Assembly: GCA_964458325.1 (NCBI GenBank)
Contig: CAYWIM010000007.1
Coordinates: 1-64,000 of the forward strand
Direction of reading: 5' to 3'
Source: JAGMXM01 sp964458325
Lineage (GTDB): Bacteria; Verrucomicrobiota; Verrucomicrobiia; Limisphaerales; UBA1319
Length of the DNA stretch: 64,000 nt
Shown here: positions 59,042 through 64,000 of the stretch, one piece after another
How the letters are laid out: each line of letters starts with the position of its first letter
How positions within the stretch are numbered: position 1 is the stretch's first letter
Program-made: the position numbers and the translations under genes
The notes under the pieces: model-generated
What the model saw: the letters and a program-made list of their open reading frames with translations, nothing else
Told to the model about the DNA's origin: nothing
The model's database searches: none

Positions 59042-61795
59042 CTACGGGACGGGCTGGCCGTCGGTGTCGATGATGCGAGCGGGGCCGTACCCCAGTTTCT
59101 CGATGCGGTCCGCCACTTGCTCGCGGGCTCCCACCACCACCCAGATGAGCTGCTCGGGCTGGAGCACGTCGCGCGCGACCTCGGCCACTTGGGCATCGGT
59201 CACCGCCCGAATCCGCCGGGCAAAAGTGGACGGGTGGTCGTCCGGCAAACGGAACTGGACGATATCGGTCAGCTCGGCTGCCTGTGCGCCCATGGTTTCC
59301 CAGCGCCCCGCCAAAGCCAGCACTTCGCGGCGTCGCGTGTCGGACAGTTCCTGCTCCGTCGGCGGACGATCAGCCCGGATCGACTCGAGTTCGCGGCGGA
59401 TCTCCTCCATGGATTCGAGTGTCTTGTCCGTCTGGACGGGGACCTGAACGAAAAACGGCCGCTGGCCGCGGGCATCCACCAGCCGGGAACGAGCCCCGTA
59501 AGTCCAGTGCTTGTTCTCGCGCAGGTTCATATTGATCCTCGAGGTGAACTTGCCCCCCAGGATGCTGTTGAGGAGATCGATCGCCTCCTCCCGCGGGTTC
59601 GCTCGAGGCGGGGCCAGGTGGGCTGCGAAGATCACGGATTGCTCCGCGCCAGGCTTGTCGATCAGATAGACCCGGGACCGAGCCGGCAGATCGACCGCGG
59701 CCAGGGTCCGGTCCGGCACCGCCGCCGCCTTCCAGCCCCCCAGGTGTCGTTCGAGCACCGGTAGGATCTCCTCCCGGGTCGTGTCTCCGACGACCAGCAA
59801 GGTGGCGTTGTTGGGCTTGAGCCATTGGCCATAAAACCGGCGCAAATCCTCGGTCCGGATCCGCTGGATCGCCGCTTCGGTCCCCGTGCCGGTCAGCGGC
59901 GCGCTGTAGGCATGTCCGGCGCCATAAAGCAGGCGCGGCAGCACGCGCAATGCCATCGTGTCCGGAGATGTCTTTTCGAATTGGATGGCCGCCAGCCGCT
60001 CCTTGCGCATGCGCTCGAGCTCGCGGGCGGGAAAAGCCGGCTGCAGCAGCACGTCCTGGAACAGGTCCAATGCGGGTTCGAGGGTCGATTTCAACGTGTT
60101 CAGCGAGACCACGCATTGATCCAGGTTTGCCCCTGTGGAAAGGCGCGCCCCGAGGCCCACCAGGGTTTCGCTGATCTCGAGCGTGCTCCGGCGAGCCGTC
60201 CCCTCATCGAGCATGTCCATCGTCAGGCTCGCCAGGCCCGGCAGATCGACCGGATCGGCCGCATAGCCCGCGTCCATCAGGAGCCGGAAATCGAGCACCG
60301 GAACCGCATGATTCTCCAGCACGATCACTCGAAGCCCGTTGCTCAGCTCCTGCCGCGTGAACGCCGGGAACCGCGCCGTCGGCGGCTCGCCGGTCGATGG
60401 CGGCCGGCTCCGGTCAATCCCTGATTCGAGCGTGGCATAGTTGGCAAAAGGCTGGACCTCGAGCACAAGCAGGCCGTCGCTCAGCCAGGACCGGGCTGCT
60501 TCGAGCAAATCCTTCTCGGTCGCCCGCTGCAATCGCTCCAGCGTCTGCCGGTAGCGAGCTGGATCGCCCCCATACACCTCGTTCTCGAGCAGGATGTCCG
60601 ATTTTCCCCCGAACCCTCCGATCCGCTCGGCGCCACGCACGAAACCGGCGACCTGCTGGTTCTGGACCCGACGGAGTTCCGATGCGGTTGGGCCGTCTCG
60701 CAAGAATCGATCCATCTCCTCCTTCACCATGGATTCGATCCGCTGCATGTCGACTCCGGGCCGCCCCAGCACGCTGACGCCAAACACGCCCGCAATCTCC
60801 AGACCATACGAACTGGCCGAGACCTGCACCGCCAGCTGCTCCTCGTAGACCAGTCGCTGGTAGAGCCGGGAGGTCTTTCCCGAGCTGAGGATGTCGCCCA
60901 CCAGGCTCAAATAATCGGCGTCCGGCGCGCCCCACCCGGGCGTGGTCCAGGCGAAAAGCAGCAGGGGCAGATTGACCCTGTCCTGAATCACCTCTCGCTG
61001 GATCCCCGTCCGCCGAGGGATCCATTGCTCCGGGCGGCATACGGGGGGCCCCGACGGGATGTGCCCGAAGTATTTCTCGACCTTGGCCTTCGCGGTGGAC
61101 GGATCCAGATCGCCCGCCAGGCAGATCGCCGCGTTGGCCGCCCCATAGTAATCGCCAAACCATTGGTGCACATCCTTCAGCGTGGCGGCCTCGAGATCCT
61201 CTGTGCGGCCGATGACTTCCCATGAATAAGGATGTCCCGCGGGAAACAATCCCTCGAAAAGCCTTCGATACACCTTGCCGTAAGGCTGGTTCTCTCCCTG
61301 CCGCTTTTCGTTCAGCACCACTCCGCGCTGCTCGTCCAGCCGGGCTTGGTCGATCGCGCCCACCAGATGACCCATGCGATCCGATTCAGCCCACAACACC
61401 AGGTCCAACGCCGAGATCGGCACGTCCTGAAAATAATTCGTCCGGTCGAAATCGGTCGTCCCGTTCATCGATGTGGCGCCTTCCGGTTCGAGCAGCTTGA
61501 AATAGTCGGCGTTGTAATGCTCGCTGCCGTTGAACATCAGGTGCTCGAACAGATGCGCGAAGCCGGTCCGGCCCGGACGCTCGTTCTTCGAGCCCACGTG
61601 ATACCATACGTTGACCGTTACGATCGGCGCCTTGTGATCTTCGTGGACGATCAACGTCAGCCCGTTCGAGAGCTTGAACTTCTGGTATGGAATATCGACC
61701 GTCACCAGCGACCCCCCTCCGCCCTCGAGAACACATAGGCTGGCCATCACCGTCAGTGCGACTCGCCCGACCGCGAACCAATGCCGTGCAATCAT
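59042..61795 (-). CDS. Secreted M16 family zinc metalloprotease
   Basis: 917 residues starting at MIARHWFAVGRVALTVM, a signal peptide preceded by a ribosome-binding site-like GGAAAGG; longer frames run through the GH32 gene. The inverted zinc motif HLFEH (H81, E84, H85) sits in the first M16 domain (about 45-470), with the third ligand Glu near RGVVLNEKRQGEN (about 160). The second half (about 480-910) is the catalytically silent M16_C domain, RFPAFTRQELSNGLRVIVLENH. It resembles the periplasmic pitrilysin/PqqL-type proteases that degrade peptides. Its 3' end is 2 bases from the BY-kinase stop, tail to tail. Confidence 0.88.
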   Translation of the reverse strand: MIARHWFAVGRVALTVMASLCVLEGGGGSLVTVDIPYQKFKLSNGLTLIVHEDHKAPIVTVNVWYHVGSKNERPGRTGFAHLFEHLMFNGSEHYNADYFKLLEPEGATSMNGTTDFDRTNYFQDVPISALDLVLWAESDRMGHLVGAIDQARLDEQRGVVLNEKRQGENQPYGKVYRRLFEGLFPAGHPYSWEVIGRTEDLEAATLKDVHQWFGDYYGAANAAICLAGDLDPSTAKAKVEKYFGHIPSGPPVCRPEQWIPRRTGIQREVIQDRVNLPLLLFAWTTPGWGAPDADYLSLVGDILSSGKTSRLYQRLVYEEQLAVQVSASSYGLEIAGVFGVSVLGRPGVDMQRIESMVKEEMDRFLRDGPTASELRRVQNQQVAGFVRGAERIGGFGGKSDILLENEVYGGDPARYRQTLERLQRATEKDLLEAARSWLSDGLLVLEVQPFANYATLESGIDRSRPPSTGEPPTARFPAFTRQELSNGLRVIVLENHAVPVLDFRLLMDAGYAADPVDLPGLASLTMDMLDEGTARRSTLEISETLVGLGARLSTGANLDQCVVSLNTLKSTLEPALDLFQDVLLQPAFPARELERMRKERLAAIQFEKTSPDTMALRVLPRLLYGAGHAYSAPLTGTGTEAAIQRIRTEDLRRFYGQWLKPNNATLLVVGDTTREEILPVLERHLGGWKAAAVPDRTLAAVDLPARSRVYLIDKPGAEQSVIFAAHLAPPRANPREEAIDLLNSILGGKFTSRINMNLRENKHWTYGARSRLVDARGQRPFFVQVPVQTDKTLESMEEIRRELESIRADRPPTEQELSDTRRREVLALAGRWETMGAQAAELTDIVQFRLPDDHPSTFARRIRAVTDAQVAEVARDVLQPEQLIWVVVGAREQVADRIEKLGYGPARIIDTDGQPVP

Positions 61796-61973
61796 GATCT
61801 CTTGTTCCTTTCCAGGCGGATTCTTGTTCGATCGCCGTTCTCCAGACAAGCCAATACAGCCCGAGCCGGCCGGGAGATTGCGCGACTCCGCCCCCCCCAT
61901 GCGCCCCGACAAGGGGCTATACATCGCGCGGATTCCTGGCATCCTTGGGCAAGAACCGTCGATGGTTTGGCCT

Positions 61974-63668
61974 ATGCGAATCCTTCTCGTGATGAGCGCG
62001 CTCTGTCTTGCCCCCTTGGATGCCTCCGCCTCGGCTGCTCCATCGGCGCGCGAGTTCAAGATCGACCGGCAATATCTCCTGATTCCGATCCGGAGCGGCA
62101 CCACCAAGCGAGTGGTGACCCTGCAGGTGGACGGGGTCGTGGTGGTGCGCAACCAGATCGAGCTGGCCGAGGCGGATCCGGACTGGTGGGCGTTCATGGA
62201 CGTCAGCGCCTGGCGCGGCCGGACCGTCGCTGTGCATGTGGATGATGCCGCGGGAGGGGCGGCTGCGGTGAGGGCGATCGAGCAGGGCGACGCGATCCGG
62301 GGCGCCGAAGATCTGTATCGCGAGCCGCTGCGCGGCCAGTTCCATTTCTCGTCCAAGCGCGGTTGGAACAACGATCCGAACGGCCTCGTCTATTACCGCG
62401 GCGAGTATCATCTGTTTTATCAGCACAATCCGTACGGGTGGAGTTGGGGCAACATGCATTGGGGGCATGCGGTGAGCCGCGATCTGGTCCATTGGAAGGA
62501 GCTGGGGGACGTGCTCGCTCCGGACGAGCTGGGGCCGATGTTCAGCGGCAGCGCGGTCGTGGATTGGGGGAACACCAGCGGGTTGGGCGCGGACGGTCAG
62601 CCGCCGCTGGTGCTGATCTACACGGCTGCGGGGAATCCGGCCGTCCAGTGCCTGGCCCACTCCACCGACGGCCGGAGCTTCACCAAGTATGCCGGCAATC
62701 CGGTCCTCCCGCAGATCACCGGCGGGAACCGGGATCCGAAGGTCGTGTGGCATGAGGCGTCCAGGAAGTGGGTGATGGTCCTCTACGTCACCGCCGCCGG
62801 AGGCGGGCACACCATTCATTTTCTCACCTCGCCCAACCTCCTCGAGTGGACGCATTCGAGCGTTGCCGAGGGCATCGCCGGAAGCGCATTTCTCTACGAG
62901 TGCCCGGATTTCTTCGAGCTGCCGGTCGATGGCGATCCGGCGCGCAAGAGGTGCGTGCTCACGGCCGCCAATGGCGAGTATGCAATCGGGACATTCGATG
63001 GCGCTGTGTTCAAGCCGGAGGAACGGAAGCTCCCCGGGCACCGCGGACGGGGTTTGTACGCGGCGCAAACTTTCAGCGATATCCCGCCGAGCGACGGGCG
63101 CCGCATCCAGATCGGCTGGTTCCAGACCGAAACCAAGGGGATGCCATTCAACCAATCCATGACCATCCCGCTGGAGCTGGGGCTCGCCTCGACGCCCGAG
63201 GGGCCCCGGATGACTTTCGCCCCCGTGAAAGAGCTTGCGTCCCTGCGCGCCAAGAGCCACCGGATTCGTCGCGCGACGCTCGAGCCCGATGGCGGCAACC
63301 CGCTGGCAGGAATCAGAGCCGAGCTGGTCGAGATTCGCGCCGAGCTCGAGCCAGGCGATGCCAGCGAGGTGGCTTTCGACGTGCGCGGGGGCGCGGTTGT
63401 TTATGACGCCAGGAGGCAGGAGCTGGCGGTCAACGGCCATCGTGCGCCTGCCCCGCTGCGCGCCGGCAAACAGCGCCTCATTATCTATTGCGACCGGACC
63501 GGGTTCGAGGTCTTTGCCAGCGATGGGCTGACGTATGTGCCCATGCCGTTCCAGCCGAAAGGGAACGACTTCACGCTGGGCGTCGAGGCCAGGGGCGGTG
63601 TGGCGAAGATTCTCTCGCTCGAAGTCCACGAGCTCGAGTCGGCCTGGGAGCTTCGCCCGACTCCTTGA
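61974..63668 (+). CDS. Secreted GH32 fructan hydrolase (levanase/invertase family)
   Basis: 564 residues. I use the Met of MRILLVMSALCL, four codons after another possible start, because a signal peptide follows. A ~100-residue beta N-terminal part, then the five-bladed propeller with the nucleophile Asp in WNNDPNGLVYY (about residue 137), the RDPK transition-state stabiliser in GNRDPKVVWH (about 255) and the acid/base Glu in YECPDFFEL (about 315). The C-terminal beta-sandwich (about 440-560) ends near ELRPTP. It would hydrolyse beta-fructosides such as levan, inulin or sucrose in the periplasm or outside. Regulatory elements were not seen. Confidence 0.92.
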   Translation: MRILLVMSALCLAPLDASASAAPSAREFKIDRQYLLIPIRSGTTKRVVTLQVDGVVVVRNQIELAEADPDWWAFMDVSAWRGRTVAVHVDDAAGGAAAVRAIEQGDAIRGAEDLYREPLRGQFHFSSKRGWNNDPNGLVYYRGEYHLFYQHNPYGWSWGNMHWGHAVSRDLVHWKELGDVLAPDELGPMFSGSAVVDWGNTSGLGADGQPPLVLIYTAAGNPAVQCLAHSTDGRSFTKYAGNPVLPQITGGNRDPKVVWHEASRKWVMVLYVTAAGGGHTIHFLTSPNLLEWTHSSVAEGIAGSAFLYECPDFFELPVDGDPARKRCVLTAANGEYAIGTFDGAVFKPEERKLPGHRGRGLYAAQTFSDIPPSDGRRIQIGWFQTETKGMPFNQSMTIPLELGLASTPEGPRMTFAPVKELASLRAKSHRIRRATLEPDGGNPLAGIRAELVEIRAELEPGDASEVAFDVRGGAVVYDARRQELAVNGHRAPAPLRAGKQRLIIYCDRTGFEVFASDGLTYVPMPFQPKGNDFTLGVEARGGVAKILSLEVHELESAWELRPTP

Positions 63669-64000
63669 ATCCATGAGGCAGGCGCGTCGCCTCGAGCAGC
63701 TGGCAGCGCTCGGCAGCCGAAAAGCGCTCGATCGCGTAGCGGAGAGCCGTGCGCGGGATGGAAGAGCCGTGCTCGAGCAGAAAGGACTTCAATCGTGGCA
63801 TGTCGGTCTTGCCTGCCTCGCGCAGCAGCCAGCCTGCGGCCTTGTGCATGAGGTCTTCCCGATCGGGGAAGTGTTGGCTCACAAGGTCGTAGGCCAGATC
63901 GAGATGCGTTCCACGGCGGGCGAAAGGCACCAGCGTCACCAGGGCGGCCCGCCGAACCCAGAGCGGTCTTGCCCGAGACCATTGGCGCAGCGTTGCGGCC
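63571..64000 (-). CDS. DNA alkylation repair protein (AlkD-type), partial
   Basis: The gene runs off the window at its 5' end; 142 residues of the C-terminal part are visible. ARPLWVRRAALVTLVPFARRG, KAAGWLLREAGKTDM and PRTALRYAIERF are typical AlkD (PF08713) HEAT-like repeats; AlkD is a DNA glycosylase that removes cationic alkylated bases such as N3-methyladenine and N7-methylguanine without base flipping. The catalytic Asp near TWDLVD is upstream. Its last ~100 bases overlap the convergent GH32 gene, an arrangement that needs caution as the extra tail after LLEATR is not typical. Confidence 0.8.
   Translation of the reverse strand, partial: AATLRQWSRARPLWVRRAALVTLVPFARRGTHLDLAYDLVSQHFPDREDLMHKAAGWLLREAGKTDMPRLKSFLLEHGSSIPRTALRYAIERFSAAERCQLLEATRLPHGFKESGEAPRPTRARGLRARESSPHRPWPRRPA

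Noticed and set aside
59042..62371. Longer start for the M16 protease
   Set aside because: The extra ~190 residues are antisense to the GH32 gene, whose WNNDPNG and ECPD motifs are certain.
1..64000. CRISPR array, rRNA operon or prophage
   Set aside because: No regularly spaced direct repeats, no rRNA sequence and no phage structural genes were seen.

Overview
The window is a high-GC bacterial chromosome segment, most likely from the Verrucomicrobiota (Limisphaerales/Pedosphaera-like is my best guess). The reasons are secreted sulfatases without SusC/SusD, several Tat-exported Gfo/Idh/MocA-type oxidoreductases, a huge secreted protease with a verrucomicrobial-style C-terminal FFRLAQ tail, paired CHASE2 adenylate cyclases, a FecR-domain protein and small lineage-type proteins. 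The assignment is inferred from protein character only.

Region 1 (1-10.4 kb) is an accessory, scarred region. It opens with an integron integrase gene and an attI-like core site. On the opposite strand is a cassette-like unit: a two-helix membrane protein followed by a fragment of a subtilisin-like protease. A 1252-residue secreted toroid/propeller protein follows. Next come remnants of two polymorphic-toxin modules: a toxin tail coupled to an immunity-like gene, and a TNT (NAD-glycohydrolase) tail with a putative immunity gene. The TNT piece lies between two identical 53-bp direct repeats, one of which cuts a Na/Pi cotransporter gene. A ParD-like/PIN toxin-antitoxin pair closes the region.

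Region 2 (10.4-37 kb) is mostly chromosomal. It holds Tat oxidoreductases, an AsmA-like protein, an overlooked entericidin-like lipoprotein, a dodecin domain fused to a collagen-like tail, the M4 protease, accD, comF, two CHASE2 cyclases, a glycosyltransferase-like protein, an RmlD-like reductase, aguB, an HU protein with a clear terminator, a ketopantoate reductase, HEAT and rhodanese proteins, FecR, and an O-antigen-ligase/TPR protein.

Region 3 (37-54.7 kb) starts with a rhomboid protease, a UvrD/PcrA helicase and a GltD-type protein. An orphan histidine kinase is then translationally coupled to a convergent block of secreted carbohydrate-active enzymes: an alpha/beta-hydrolase esterase, a GHL10-like glycosidase, two coupled sulfatases (one fused to HEAT repeats and an esterase), and an acetylesterase-sialidase fusion. 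Together these look suited to removing sulfate, acyl and sialic-acid decorations from complex glycans.

Region 4 (54.8-64 kb) has a tRNA-Pro(CGG), then a three-gene exopolysaccharide export operon (outer-membrane barrel, Wza-like export protein, Wzz/BY-kinase with a tyrosine-rich tail), an M16 protease, a GH32 fructan hydrolase and the 3' part of an AlkD-type DNA alkylation repair gene running off the window. No CRISPR array, rRNA or riboswitch was seen.
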